The position numbers were made by a program, and so were the translations under genes. Source: Pallidibacillus pasinlerensis (GTDB lineage Bacteria > Bacillota > Bacilli > Bacillales > Caldibacillaceae). Taken from it: a DNA stretch of 64,000 nt. Below the pieces are notes generated by a model. That model worked only from the letters and a program-made list of their open reading frames with translations, had not been told where the DNA came from and did not search any database. Where the stretch lies: the NCBI RefSeq assembly GCF_009996845.1, contig NZ_JAACYS010000004.1, positions 1 to 64,000 of the forward strand, read 5' to 3'. Below, one piece after another: positions 1-7,928 of the stretch (positions are counted from its first letter, which is position 1; every line of letters starts with the position of its first letter).

Positions 1-145
1 ATTTTTTCTTTTGTCTTTTCCCTTTTTGTTTTGAAGATCCTTGGGGTAAATCCATAAATTTATTTGCATTAATATTTCCGAATTCTACACCAAACTCAAC
101 TCGACTAATTTTTTCACTCGTTTTCTTATTCGATTGGTCTTTCAT
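1..145 (-). CDS. Small basic hydrophilic protein, partial (3' end off window)
   Basis: An open frame starts at ATG 145 and runs off the left edge after 48 codons. It is very rich in Lys, Ser, Gln and Asn, and contains EFGVEFGNINANK. There is no hydrophobic stretch. It overlaps the last 20 nt of the gene at 126-305, which is likewise a tiny basic protein, so the pair is probably co-transcribed. The ribosome-binding site is weak (AGCAGG, about 9 nt before ATG). The composition recalls minor small acid-soluble spore proteins of Bacillus, but I do not recognise the family. It could also be a chance frame. Confidence 0.4.
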   Translation of the reverse strand, partial: MKDQSNKKTSEKISRVEFGVEFGNINANKFMDLPQGSSKQKGKRQKKK

Positions 146-305
146 TATGTTTACCTGCTCTTCCCTTTTTGGAATTTCGATTAAATCCCTTCATTGGGTT
201 TTCTTCTTGGGCAAATTCAGCTGTAAAATCGGTTTCTTGAATATTTTTCTTCGGGGTTTTTGTATGTTTGATGGCTGCATTTCGTTCAGCTTTCCGTTTA
301 GCCAT
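126..305 (-). CDS. 59-residue basic hydrophilic protein, possibly spore-associated
   Basis: The frame has ATG at 305, a perfect AGGAGG 12 nt upstream and stop TAA at 126-128. The product is 59 residues with a basic N-terminus (MAKRKAERNA), a central DFTAEFAQEE segment and a basic tail. It has no membrane segment or signal peptide. Short basic proteins with an acidic (E)FA(Q/N)E centre occur among minor Bacillus small acid-soluble spore proteins such as SspO and YfhD. That resemblance is from memory and weak, so I give no symbol. It lies just downstream of the HAD phosphatase gene on the same strand and overlaps the next small gene. Confidence 0.55.
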   Translation of the reverse strand: MAKRKAERNAAIKHTKTPKKNIQETDFTAEFAQEENPMKGFNRNSKKGRAGKHNERPIE

Positions 306-406
306 AGGTGATATAATCCTCCTAAGATAAAAGTTGTCACCAATAATATCCCTCTAAATTGAGAAATCATACAAATCCCTTTTCATTTTATTTCATAAGT
401 ACTTTC

Positions 407-1189
407 TTATAATTTTTCAATAATTCCAATCAGTTCCCTCAAACGGCTAATTTCAAATGTCGGTTTTACTTCGGTTGCCGTCATTTCATGATGGTTAATC
501 CAGACAGACTTAATTCCTGTGCGATTTGCACCTTTAATATCAGTATTTAAATTATCGCCAACCATAATAACATCTTCACTTGTCAAGTTCATTTTTTGCA
601 GGGCATATTCAAATATACCAGGGTCAGGTTTGCCTTTCCCATAATCTCCAGATATAACAATATGTTCAAAATACGGTACAAGTTCAGGTGTGATTTTTAA
701 TTTCGTATTTTGTAAATCCGGTGAACCATTTGTTAATAATAATAAACGGTATTCCTCTTTAACTTGATTTAAAACAGAAAATGTATCTTCATAAACAAAC
801 GGTGCTTTTTTACGTTCTTCCGGAAAACGTTCACCTAATTCGTAACCAAAATCTTCATCATCGATGCCAAGTTTTTTTAATCCTTCGGTCCATGTCCTTC
901 TTCGGTATTCGGGTACAATTTCACTTAGTTGACGAAACTCCTTTGTATCATCTTTAAATTCTCCCCATAAACCTTCGAATGGATTAATCCCAATTAATTG
1001 TGTAAAGGAATAAGTTTCATAGGATGAATATAGTTTTCGTGCTTCCTCCCGTACTGCTTCTTCTAACTTTTTTGGATCTACTCCGTAACGTTCTTCTGCT
1101 ACTTCACAAGTTGTTTGAAATGCTGTTGCTACACTTTTTTTGTCCCACAATAATGTGTCGTCTAAATCAAAGAAAATTGCTTTAACCAT
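407..1189 (-). CDS. yfnB: HAD-superfamily hydrolase, YfnB/YjjG type (putative nucleotidase)
   Basis: A soluble HAD phosphatase of 260 residues. Motif I is FFDLDDTLL at residues 6-14 (the first Asp is the nucleophile). Motif II is LLLTNGSPD near 151, motif III the Lys of KGKPDPGIF near 186, and motif [16 protein letters not shown] near 210. The alpha-helical insertion between motifs I and II marks the C1-capped class. Closest relatives by architecture are B. subtilis YfnB and E. coli YjjG, a nucleotidase acting on pyrimidine and non-canonical nucleotides; substrate here is inferred only. I use ATG 1189, preceded by GTGAGGT, rather than the GTG four codons upstream, which is part of that ribosome-binding site. 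No linked pathway genes are visible. Confidence 0.8.
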   Translation of the reverse strand: MVKAIFFDLDDTLLWDKKSVATAFQTTCEVAEERYGVDPKKLEEAVREEARKLYSSYETYSFTQLIGINPFEGLWGEFKDDTKEFRQLSEIVPEYRRRTWTEGLKKLGIDDEDFGYELGERFPEERKKAPFVYEDTFSVLNQVKEEYRLLLLTNGSPDLQNTKLKITPELVPYFEHIVISGDYGKGKPDPGIFEYALQKMNLTSEDVIMVGDNLNTDIKGANRTGIKSVWINHHEMTATEVKPTFEISRLRELIGIIEKL

Positions 1190-1230
1190 AGTTAACCTCA
1201 CTTCTAGCTTTTGTTAAAAGTTTATCCTTT

Positions 1231-1491
1231 AGTACTGTTTTTGGCAATTAAAAAATGTATTAAATGGCAAATAAGTATATACAATTATCTGTATAAAATT
1301 TCATACCTCTTGTCGCTTGACATGGAGCCTCTGCGGGCATGCTTTCTGGCAAAGGGGGCAAGCCACAGGACTTTGCAAGGCATATCAGCCTATCATGCCC
1401 GCCACTCCATGTAAAGCGGTAAATATGCAATAATTCATGTATATGCTTAATTGCCAAACACTACAATTCTTAATTGCCATCAACAAGTACT
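1231..1491. repeat. 261-bp non-coding element with terminal inverted repeats (MITE-like)
   Basis: The 420-nt gap between yfnB and yjcD is mostly this element. Its ends are imperfect inverted repeats: 1231-1251 (AGTACTGTTTTTGGCAATTA) pairs with 1470-1491, whose complement begins AGTACTTGTTGATGGCAATT. A second copy of the inner TTTGGCAATTAA motif, inverted, lies at 1446-1458. The centre (1321-1411) is much more GC-rich than its surroundings. It is itself palindromic: CATGGAG...GCGGGCATG at 1321-1341 pairs with CATGCCCGCCACTCCATG at 1394-1411. No transposase is present, and the short frames crossing it lack ribosome-binding sites. The structure fits a miniature inverted-repeat element or a folded RNA. 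Confidence 0.55.
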
Positions 1492-1593
1492 TTATTTTAG
1501 CAAAAAGTATGTATGTTGTGTACAGAACTTAATTATTATTACGAAAAAGTGATTAAAGTTTAATTAATTCAAAAAATAGTATACATTTGATAT

Positions 1594-1627
1594 TAAAAAA
1601 GCAATAGAGTTATCGCTCTATTGCTTC
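1594..1627 (-). terminator. Rho-independent terminator of yjcD overlapping its stop codon
   Basis: On the minus strand AAGCAATAGAG and CTCTATTGCTT form an 11-bp stem with a short loop, followed by TTTTTT. The left arm contains the last codons of the helicase gene and the loop contains its TAA stop. Confidence 0.85.
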
Positions 1628-3709
1628 TAAAAGAAATCTTGATATTTTTGCCTTCTCAGCATGATAATTTAACGGAGCTGACATATATAATTGATTTTTT
1701 GCCCGAGTAATAGCGACATATGCCAACCGCCTTTCTTCTTCAATCGCTTCATCTGTTTTACTTAAATTTCCTTCTTTTTTCCTTCGGGTAATTCGATCTT
1801 CTTGCGTGTCAGCAAAAAGTGCAGCCTTATGTGGTAAAACATTTTCAACAAAACTAATTAAAAAGACTGTATCAAACTCCAAGCCTTTACTTTGATGGAT
1901 TGTCATTAATTTTACAACATTTGCATCTTCCGCTGTTCGCATTTCTCCCATTTTTTGATGTGTCAAATTTATTTGATTAATAAATTGAAGATACTCGTTT
2001 ATTGTTTTATGTTTTTTAGCAGAGTTTTCCAATTCATTTAATAATTCCATGACCATTTCCTTATGAAAGGTTAAACTTTTACGCTTATTCATTTCCAAAT
2101 ATTTTTCATAAGCAAAGACATTTCCTTTACGAATTTGACGAATTGCTTTTTCTGGTGTCATCTTTTTTAAAGACTTTAATTCTAATAGTTTTTCTTGCAA
2201 TGCTGTAACTTGAAACGATCTTAATCGCTTTTCCATCATTTTAACGACATCTTTTAATTTGTTTGTACTCTGCTTTCCATCAATATACTCCATTGTCTCA
2301 ATATGTTTTAGACTTCGTTCAACTTCATCTTTTTTCAAATAAAAGACTGAAGCAACTGATAAAATTGCTTCATCTACATTTGGATTTTGTGATAGCCGCA
2401 ATATATCAACAATTGGCTTTACGAAACTATTGTTATAAAAAAGACTATCATTTCCATATGTGACGAAGGGAATTTTCCGTAATACGAACTCATCATAAAT
2501 CGCTCGACTCGTAGCATTGGTCCGATAAAGAATCGCAAAATCTTTATACGATTTTTCACCGCTATTTACAAGGGACTCGATTTTGTCGGCGATGATTTCT
2601 GCTTCTTCACCAATATTTTTCGGTCGAATAAATTTTGGAAAATTCATTCCTTCTTTCATTGACTTTAAATGTTTTTCGATTTTTTTCTTACTTTTTCTGA
2701 AAATTTCATTTCCTAAGCCAACGATTTTACTCGTGGATCGGTAATTAATATCTAATATGACTTGATTTGTATTCGCAAACTCTTTATGAAAGTTTAAAAT
2801 AAAGTCACTTTCTGCACCACGAAAACCATAAATCGTCTGGGCATCGTCCCCGACGACACATAAATTATTTTGAGGCGCTGCAAGTAATTTCATCAGTTCA
2901 TATTGAATGTAAGATGTATCTTGGAATTCATCAACTAAAATATATTGAAACTTATTTTGATAATACTTTAATATTTCAGGCTCATACTTTAATAAAAAGT
3001 ATGTTTCCAACATAAAATCATCAAAGTCAATATATTGATTATTTTCTTTCCAAGCTTCATACCGTTTATAAATTTCTTTTAATTCTTCATCAATCGGTGT
3101 TTTTGCTTTAATATCACTCGGTCTTAATATTTGATTTTTCCAATTCGAAATCATCGAAAGAATTGTTTCAGGTTGATAATCATCTTTTAAATTCATATCT
3201 TGTAAAATCTTCTTAATAATGACTAGTTTAAATTTTTCATTACTTAAAACCTTACGCTGATCACCTTGTTCACGTAAAATTCTTAAAAACACCGAATGAA
3301 AGGTACCAGTATAAAGTTGTCGATTCATATTAGGTGTAATACCGGGTATTGTACTAATTCGTTCTTTCATTTCCGTTGCCGCTTTTTTCGTATATGTTAC
3401 AAGTAAAATATTTGCAGCTGGGATTTGTTTCACTGTTAACATATAACCGATTCGTGAAACTAGAACCGTTGTTTTGCCTGTACCAGCACCAGCAACAATA
3501 AGAAGCGGTCCTTCCGTTAAACGCACAGCAGCAATTTGATTTTTATTTAACTTTATATTTTTCTGCTCAAGTGAACGAAAATAATAGGAATCATGTTTAT
3601 CATTTTGGACAAGGTCTACCGATGTTAACGGACTACCTTTTTCAGATATTGGTGCGTAGGAAAATACATCTTTTATTTCTTTAAACTTTTGCTCGATCAC
3701 TTTCTCCAC
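1610..3709 (-). CDS. yjcD: UvrD/Rep-family (SF1A) ATP-dependent DNA helicase, YjcD-like
   Basis: An SF1A 3'-5' DNA helicase of 699 residues, cytoplasmic. Visible motifs in order are a Q-motif region near residue 58, Walker A GAGTGKTT at 74-81, Walker B DEFQDTSY near 262, GDDAQTIYGFRGA (III), NYRSTSKI (IV), LMTIHQSKGLEFDTVF (V) and RRLAYVAITRA (VI). Length and the extended N-terminus fit B. subtilis YjcD better than PcrA (about 740 residues, usually next to ligA, not here). The start chosen is GTG 3709, eight nt after GGAGG; the TTG five codons upstream lies inside that ribosome-binding site. A role in DNA repair is inferred from the family. It is a stand-alone gene with its own terminator and likely promoter. 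Confidence 0.85.
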   Translation of the reverse strand: MEKVIEQKFKEIKDVFSYAPISEKGSPLTSVDLVQNDKHDSYYFRSLEQKNIKLNKNQIAAVRLTEGPLLIVAGAGTGKTTVLVSRIGYMLTVKQIPAANILLVTYTKKAATEMKERISTIPGITPNMNRQLYTGTFHSVFLRILREQGDQRKVLSNEKFKLVIIKKILQDMNLKDDYQPETILSMISNWKNQILRPSDIKAKTPIDEELKEIYKRYEAWKENNQYIDFDDFMLETYFLLKYEPEILKYYQNKFQYILVDEFQDTSYIQYELMKLLAAPQNNLCVVGDDAQTIYGFRGAESDFILNFHKEFANTNQVILDINYRSTSKIVGLGNEIFRKSKKKIEKHLKSMKEGMNFPKFIRPKNIGEEAEIIADKIESLVNSGEKSYKDFAILYRTNATSRAIYDEFVLRKIPFVTYGNDSLFYNNSFVKPIVDILRLSQNPNVDEAILSVASVFYLKKDEVERSLKHIETMEYIDGKQSTNKLKDVVKMMEKRLRSFQVTALQEKLLELKSLKKMTPEKAIRQIRKGNVFAYEKYLEMNKRKSLTFHKEMVMELLNELENSAKKHKTINEYLQFINQINLTHQKMGEMRTAEDANVVKLMTIHQSKGLEFDTVFLISFVENVLPHKAALFADTQEDRITRRKKEGNLSKTDEAIEEERRLAYVAITRAKNQLYMSAPLNYHAEKAKISRFLLEAIER

Positions 3710-3746
3710 AAATACGTCCTCCAAAAAAACAATATGATTCTATTCT

Positions 3747-3775
3747 ACTATACTTTTTACGAACTTCTAATTGAA
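3747..3775 (-). promoter_or_regulatory. Possible sigma-A promoter of yjcD
   Basis: On the minus strand TTCAAT (3770-3775) is followed after 17 nt by TATAGT (3747-3752). The -10 is good and the -35 weak. It lies about 40 nt before the GTG start. Confidence 0.4.
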
Positions 3776-3890
3776 AATGAATTATGAATTCTATTAAAAA
3801 TAATACCTTATCTTACCAACGGATGTTAGTAATAATAGAAAGTATTAAAGAAATAATAAGGAACGAAAGATAAAAAGAAAGGAGCTTATT

Positions 3891-4055
3891 ATGGCAAGAG
3901 GTAAAGCTTTTAAACATAAAAAGAAAGGACACCCTGGTCCCCTCCCTAAAGATCATATGACAGATGATAAATCTAGGGAAGCAATCGGAGATGAAGAACT
4001 TATTGTGACACAAGAAGCTTTTAAAAACCGGGTTCAAACGAAAGATTTTGGTTAA
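3891..4055 (+). CDS. 54-residue basic hydrophilic protein
   Basis: ATG 3891 has an excellent AAAGGAG seven nt upstream and the frame closes with TAA at 4053. The N-terminus is strongly basic (MARGKAFKHKKKGHPGPLPK) and the C-terminal half is acidic and hydrophilic, with no membrane segment. This is one of the few plus-strand genes here and it stands between two minus-strand genes. Size, composition and isolation resemble minor spore-core proteins of Bacillus, but I do not recognise the family. The ribosome-binding site and the Lys/His/Gly bias argue against a chance frame. Confidence 0.65.
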   Translation: MARGKAFKHKKKGHPGPLPKDHMTDDKSREAIGDEELIVTQEAFKNRVQTKDFG

Positions 4056-4066
4056 AAATTACTTTT

Positions 4067-4108
4067 CAAGATGGTGGGGAGTGTTTTTTCTTCCCACTTA
4101 TTAGTTTA
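4067..4108 (+). terminator. Possible terminator after the small plus-strand gene
   Basis: GTGGGGAG and CTTCCCAC form an imperfect stem around a T-rich loop just after the stop of the small plus-strand gene. It is followed by a broken T run. Confidence 0.4.
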
Positions 4109-4118
4109 CATAACATTA

Positions 4119-4424
4119 TTATAGTTTTTCTTTTATGTTATTTCTAAGTTCTTGAAGTTCGTTTAATGATAAATTTTTCAATGACTTTTTTATTTCATCT
4201 TCAATGTTTTTTCGATTTTTTTCTTGATATTTATCCCACCACTCACGTAAACCTTCTGTATGGTCTAATAAATAGTCAAAATCAATGACTTCTACATCTT
4301 CATCCGTTATATAAGTTAAGACGCTTGCCAACATTTGATTAAGTTGCTCTATTTCTTTTTGAAGTATAGCTTCATTTTTATCTATTGTTTTATCGGATAA
4401 ATTTTCAGATTGTTTTTTTGACAT
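4119..4424 (-). CDS. Hypothetical acidic helical protein, 101 residues
   Basis: I do not recognise this gene. The protein is charged and appears largely helical, with coiled-coil character at residues 15-35 (EAILQKEIEQLNQMLASVLT) and at the C-terminus (NLSLNELQELRNNIKEKL). A DYLLDHTEGLREWWDKYQ segment lies between. There is no signal peptide, Cys or catalytic motif. ATG 4424 is preferred over the ATG five codons upstream because GGAG then sits 9 nt before it. It is a single gene on the minus strand with an upstream terminator at 4512-4549. Confidence 0.6.
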   Translation of the reverse strand: MSKKQSENLSDKTIDKNEAILQKEIEQLNQMLASVLTYITDEDVEVIDFDYLLDHTEGLREWWDKYQEKNRKNIEDEIKKSLKNLSLNELQELRNNIKEKL

Positions 4425-4511
4425 CCTTCCACTCTCCATAAAAAAATAAATTCTTTCTTATATAGTTTAACCAGAATTAAAGTTTAAGACTCAATTCATG
4501 CACATTTTTAT

Positions 4512-4549
4512 AAAAAAAGAGTATGTATCCATATATTAGATACATACTC
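4512..4549 (-). terminator. Rho-independent terminator downstream of the uvsE remnant
   Basis: GAGTATGTATC and GATACATACTC form a perfect 11-bp stem around a 9-nt AT loop. On the minus strand it is followed by TTTTTTT. Confidence 0.85.
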
Positions 4550-4620
4550 AAAAATCCCGTCTTTTTTATTTCTCTAAATCTATTAAACTCTCCCCAAAAA
4601 AATCCCCATTTGCTCGTTTG

Positions 4621-4634
4621 TGTAAACGATTACA
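4621..4634. promoter_or_regulatory. Sequence resembling a catabolite-responsive element
   Basis: TGTAAACGATTACA matches 13 of 14 positions of the CcpA operator consensus TGWAARCGYTWNCW. It lies between the uvsE remnant and the terminator, not in an obvious promoter, so it may be fortuitous or a relic. Confidence 0.3.
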
Positions 4635-4703
4635 AAACTATTATAACCAAATGTTAACAAATTTGTCAAACCCTATTCAATTTTTCTTCACATTTTTTAC
4701 TTT

Positions 4704-5060
4704 TTACCATTGAATTGTAGATGAATTAATTCGACGAATTCCACGAATCGCGGTAAGTTCTTCTATTAAACGAAACATAGCTAAATTTTTTTGTTTAGCT
4801 TCAATAATACAGTCGAAATCTTGATTGAATTGTTTAGCCAGTTTTAAAACTGGAAGTACGAAATCTATATCGACAAAATCGGCATGGGATCTAATCTCTT
4901 TTTTGGATTTAGGTGAAGATAAATGAACAATAGGTCGCAGATTTCGTTTTGACCACGATTGAAAAATTCGCATTAGATAATCTTCTAAATCTAATCCCTC
5001 TTTATTCGCAATATAATGATGGTAATCTAACACCATCTTTCGGATTAAATAAGTTGCGGG
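4704..5060 (-). pseudogene. uvsE: UV-damage endonuclease UvsE, 3' remnant only
   Basis: The frame gives only the C-terminal third of a UvsE/UVDE-type UV DNA damage endonuclease. The remaining part is well conserved: VLDYHHYIAN, then LRPIVHLSSPKS, IRSHADFVD, DCIIEAKQKNLAMFRLIEEL and AIRGIRRINSSTIQW. These match the end of B. subtilis UvsE, about 320 residues, in order. The first roughly 200 residues, with most metal ligands of the TIM barrel, are missing. In-frame codons continue a little upstream of the ATG at 5036 (to about 5060), then homology stops close to the start of the plus-strand gene at 5112. No ribosome-binding site precedes 5036. This is a 5' deletion and the product should be inactive. 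Confidence 0.8.
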
Positions 5061-5111
5061 GAAAAATTTATTTTTATAAGATTACTTATGGGAGAGGAGG
5101 CATTACATTTA

Positions 5112-5657
5112 ATGAATTGGAAAAAAGTACTCGGTTGGGGTTTTGGTATTGTTATTTTTGTAGTTGGAATTATTAGTAGTTCTTATTTTCTTTTATCTTG
5201 GGGAGAAAAACCTGCTGAACAAACAAGCACAAATTCCGAGAATCAAGTAGAATCAACTACAATGAATAGTGAAAATTTTGATGAAGTTGTACATACACCA
5301 GCTGACCAGTCAATTATAACAATGGCAAATGGTTCAGATGGTCATTCATTTATTGCAAAATATCATAAATTTTATAATGATACACTCGGATGGAACCGAA
5401 TTCATTCAACAGATTATGACGAACAAGTTAGAGTTGCCAAAGAAATCATCGAACAAATCGATGGTGCACAAATAAACAACGAAAAACTTGCGAATGATTT
5501 GGCAACTATAAAAGATTTGGCAGAATCATTAATTTCAAAAGAAAGTCGTCAAACGATGAGAAAATTACATCGATATTTTCACGATTTAGATATTTATTTG
5601 AACGGATATGACCGTGCTAGTACGTTCGGCTATACAGAATATAAAGGAGAGAATTAA
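5112..5657 (+). CDS. Hypothetical protein with N-terminal membrane anchor
   Basis: I do not recognise this gene. The protein has 181 residues. Residues 7-28 (GWGFGIVIFVVGIISSSYFL) form one membrane segment. A Ser/Thr/Asn/Glu-rich linker to about residue 65 follows, then a soluble, mostly helical domain expected outside the membrane. I start at ATG 5112, about 11 nt after GGAGAGGAGG, not at the ATG at 5088, which precedes that site. It converges with the lipoprotein gene at 5672 (14 nt apart), which has a similar layout: anchor, polar linker, helical domain. The two could act in the same compartment, but no function can be read. Confidence 0.65.
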   Translation: MNWKKVLGWGFGIVIFVVGIISSSYFLLSWGEKPAEQTSTNSENQVESTTMNSENFDEVVHTPADQSIITMANGSDGHSFIAKYHKFYNDTLGWNRIHSTDYDEQVRVAKEIIEQIDGAQINNEKLANDLATIKDLAESLISKESRQTMRKLHRYFHDLDIYLNGYDRASTFGYTEYKGEN

Positions 5658-5671
5658 TTACATTTTTAAAA

Positions 5672-6289
5672 TTAATAAATTGGGATCTCATACTCAAGGG
5701 ATATACTTTCAATTGATTCAACATATTGATCAATTAATTCTCTTCCCTCATCTAATAATTCGTTTCCTTCAACAATTTTGGCTGGGTTTTGATTTTCAAT
5801 TCCATCTACAAACAGATGAAATGCTTCTAACTGTTTTTCTGCACCACTTATATATAAAGCATGTAAATCATTTAATCTTGGATTCGAAACTTCAATCGAA
5901 TATAATTCATCGATAAACTCAGTATAAATAGGAATTACTTCATTCTTTAATGCTTCAAGTGTAGTTTCGTCATCTGTATAATTTATTCCTGTAACTTCCT
6001 CATATGCTGTAATCGCTTCATCCTCTAAAATCATTGCATATCCTAAATCTACTAATAAATATGTGATTAAGTCATCCTCCATTGTGTCATTTTCCACTAT
6101 GTCATCATTATCATCTTTATCTCCCTTTTTGTCTCCATCATTATTTCTATCCGTATTGTTTTGTCGGTCTTCTTTAGTATAAAATTGTTCATCTTTTTCA
6201 TCTATTACCGTAATATCTTTAAAACCAGTTGAACAAGCTGTTAATCCAAGGAGCAATATAACGAAGATTATTAGGAAGTGTTTTTTCAA
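5672..6289 (-). CDS. Hypothetical lipoprotein
   Basis: The protein has 205 residues. Residues 1-19 form a type II signal peptide ending in the lipobox LTAC, so Cys19 should be lipidated and the protein anchored outside the membrane. Residues 35-70 are a very polar Asp/Asn/Lys-rich linker. Residues 72-205 form an acidic, apparently all-helical domain I cannot assign to a family. The start is TTG 6289, seven nt after a perfect GGAGGT. It stands alone and converges with the membrane protein gene on the other strand. Its helical part superficially resembles small uncharacterised Bacillus lipoproteins, but I give no family name. Confidence 0.7.
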   Translation of the reverse strand: MKKHFLIIFVILLLGLTACSTGFKDITVIDEKDEQFYTKEDRQNNTDRNNDGDKKGDKDDNDDIVENDTMEDDLITYLLVDLGYAMILEDEAITAYEEVTGINYTDDETTLEALKNEVIPIYTEFIDELYSIEVSNPRLNDLHALYISGAEKQLEAFHLFVDGIENQNPAKIVEGNELLDEGRELIDQYVESIESISLEYEIPIY

Positions 6290-6501
6290 ATTATAACCTC
6301 CTTCTTTTCTTAAAACGTATGCAGCGAACTTCGTCCAAAATGCCTCGTTTTAAAATTATATTAAATATACTTATTCATTTAGAGGAAATTCGTGTCTGTG
6401 TCTGTACATTAAAAATGGATGATTATAATTACATAACTAGGTAAATAGAATATTTATTAAAAAATGAGTTAACATAACAATATTACTAGGAGGTGAAGTC
6501 A

Positions 6502-6663
6502 ATGGCACATGAAAAACATGGACATAATAAAAAAGTGAACAAACAAACTCTTGGTTCTGGAAACGAATATCATGAAACCCATGCAAGTAATGCACCAGGA
6601 TATGGTGAAAATAGAGATTTAGCAGAGAGTCAAGTTAATCAAGACTCTTCAAAAAATCATTAA
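6502..6663 (+). CDS. 53-residue hydrophilic Asn/His-rich protein
   Basis: ATG 6502 follows AGGAGGTGAAGTCA, a near-perfect ribosome-binding site, and the frame ends at TAA 6661, directly at a strong terminator. The product is rich in His, Asn, Gly, Ser and Gln, with no hydrophobic core and no Cys. A compact monocistronic unit with its own terminator argues that it is real. The composition would suit a minor spore or coat protein, but that is inference. I do not recognise the family. Confidence 0.7.
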   Translation: MAHEKHGHNKKVNKQTLGSGNEYHETHASNAPGYGENRDLAESQVNQDSSKNH

Positions 6664-6688
6664 ACGCCTTATTATAGGCGTTTTTTAA
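6662..6688 (+). terminator. Rho-independent terminator of the 53-residue protein gene
   Basis: AAACGCCT and AGGCGTTT form an 8-bp stem followed by a T run. The stem starts within the stop codon. Confidence 0.85.
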
Positions 6689-6824
6689 TTTACTTTAATC
6701 TATCAAATTATAACTCTATCGTATTTTGTAGCTGAGAAGCTTCAGATACAAAATAGCAATGCGAATATATTTTTGTTACTATAATGTTAAAATGTATTCC
6801 TGAATGATTCGGAAAGGAAGTCAA

Positions 6825-7589
6825 ATGATGGAACAAGTTAAAGATTTGATTTATAAGTCAAATATTCATGTTGACTTACGGGATGTTGATTTTTCTAGAA
6901 AGATGAAACTAAGCAATCTATTTAGTTATTTTCAAGATGTCGCGAGTTTTGCTGCGGACGAATTAGGTTTTGGAATCGAAAGACTTGCGAAGGAATTTGG
7001 AGTAGCGTGGGTACTTTTAAAAATACGTGTAGATATTGATCGTTTACCCGACTGGGATGAGGAAGTTACGATTGAAACATGGCCAATTCAACCGAAACGT
7101 GTAGAATTTCAACGGGATTTTCTTGTAAAAGATAAAAATGGTAACGTGATTATTCGTGCTGTTTCTGTATGGGTTATTATGGATATTAAAGAAAGACGGT
7201 TAAAACGGGCAGATATGATTGGTCTTCGTTATCCTGAATTATCAAGGGAACGTGCAATTGAAACGAGGCTTGGCAAACTGAAAGATTTTGGTCAGTTAGA
7301 AGAAGCTTATAAAAAAATTATTGGTTATAGTGATATTGATTTTAATGGACATTTAAATAATTCAAAATATGTTGATTTTATCATGGACTGTTTTACAATC
7401 GATGAACATGAAAAATACGAAGTTCAATCTATTGAAATGAATTTTATTAATGAAGCATTGTCAGGTAATACAATCACCCTCTATAAAGATATTTCAAATC
7501 GGCAAAATGGAATTGTATATGTTGAAGGAAGAAATGAAAATGACTATAATACAGTTTTTAAATCCGCAGTACGTATAAGAAAAAAATAA
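6825..7589 (+). CDS. Acyl-ACP thioesterase (double hot-dog fold)
   Basis: This protein releases fatty acids from acyl carrier protein in the cytoplasm, by family assignment to the FatA/FatB-like bacterial acyl-ACP thioesterases. The 254 residues carry two hot-dog repeats. The first (about 8-140) has the core KLSNLFSYFQDVASFAADEL and VLLKIRVDIDRLP. The second (about 155-254) has SDIDFNGHLNNSKYVDFIMD, the region with conserved Asp, Asn and His residues typical of the active site. The start is ATG 6825 (or the adjacent ATG 6828), six nt after AAGGA, not the upstream ATG at 6804. It is a single gene ending at a hairpin shared with the convergent yqhV-like gene. The natural substrate chain length cannot be read. 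Confidence 0.85.
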   Translation: MMEQVKDLIYKSNIHVDLRDVDFSRKMKLSNLFSYFQDVASFAADELGFGIERLAKEFGVAWVLLKIRVDIDRLPDWDEEVTIETWPIQPKRVEFQRDFLVKDKNGNVIIRAVSVWVIMDIKERRLKRADMIGLRYPELSRERAIETRLGKLKDFGQLEEAYKKIIGYSDIDFNGHLNNSKYVDFIMDCFTIDEHEKYEVQSIEMNFINEALSGNTITLYKDISNRQNGIVYVEGRNENDYNTVFKSAVRIRKK

Positions 7590-7630
7590 TTTTTGAGGCT
7601 TAACTCCCAACAATGGGAATAGCCTCAAAT
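7590..7630. terminator. Bidirectional terminator between thioesterase and YqhV-like gene
   Basis: TTTGAGGCT (7592-7600) and AGCCTCAAA (7621-7629) enclose an inner CCCAacaaTGGG hairpin. On the minus strand the stem is followed by a short T/A run. Confidence 0.75.
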
Positions 7631-7905
7631 TACTTGCTATTTACTCCATATAGAATGAAACAAATCCCGATAAAAATCCAAAATATTTTTGATATTGAAA
7701 TTTTGTCAGCTAATCCAATTAATCCAATTGATGTCGTTAATATTAAAATTAACGGGCCAACAAAGGCCAACATACTATTTACGACTAATGCTTTTTCAAT
7801 ATTATTTAACTTTAAAATAATGATGGCCACTAAAATTTCAATTGTCCCTGAAAAAAATCTTAATAATGACATGCCGATAATGGCTTTATCCAAAAATTGA
7901 AACAT
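7630..7905 (-). CDS. Small integral membrane protein, YqhV/DUF2619-like
   Basis: The protein has 91 residues with three hydrophobic segments at about 8-32 (IIGMSLLRFFSGTIEILVAI), 40-62 and 70-88. Only short polar turns separate them (KLNNIEKALVVNS, GLADKISISK). The pattern LRxxSGxxEIxxA...EKAxxVN...GPxILI matches my recollection of B. subtilis YqhV (DUF2619). In B. subtilis yqhV lies beside the spoIIIA operon, which is not seen here. ATG 7903-7905 follows AGAGG by 6 nt. No function is known to me. Confidence 0.6.
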   Translation of the reverse strand: MFQFLDKAIIGMSLLRFFSGTIEILVAIIILKLNNIEKALVVNSMLAFVGPLILILTTSIGLIGLADKISISKIFWIFIGICFILYGVNSK

Positions 7906-7928
7906 GTTTGTCCTCTCCCCCTCTAAGA

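Noticed and set aside
1211-1457. Short overlapping frames on both strands in the gap between yfnB and yjcD.
   Set aside because: They lie in the palindromic element, have no ribosome-binding sites and no protein-like composition.
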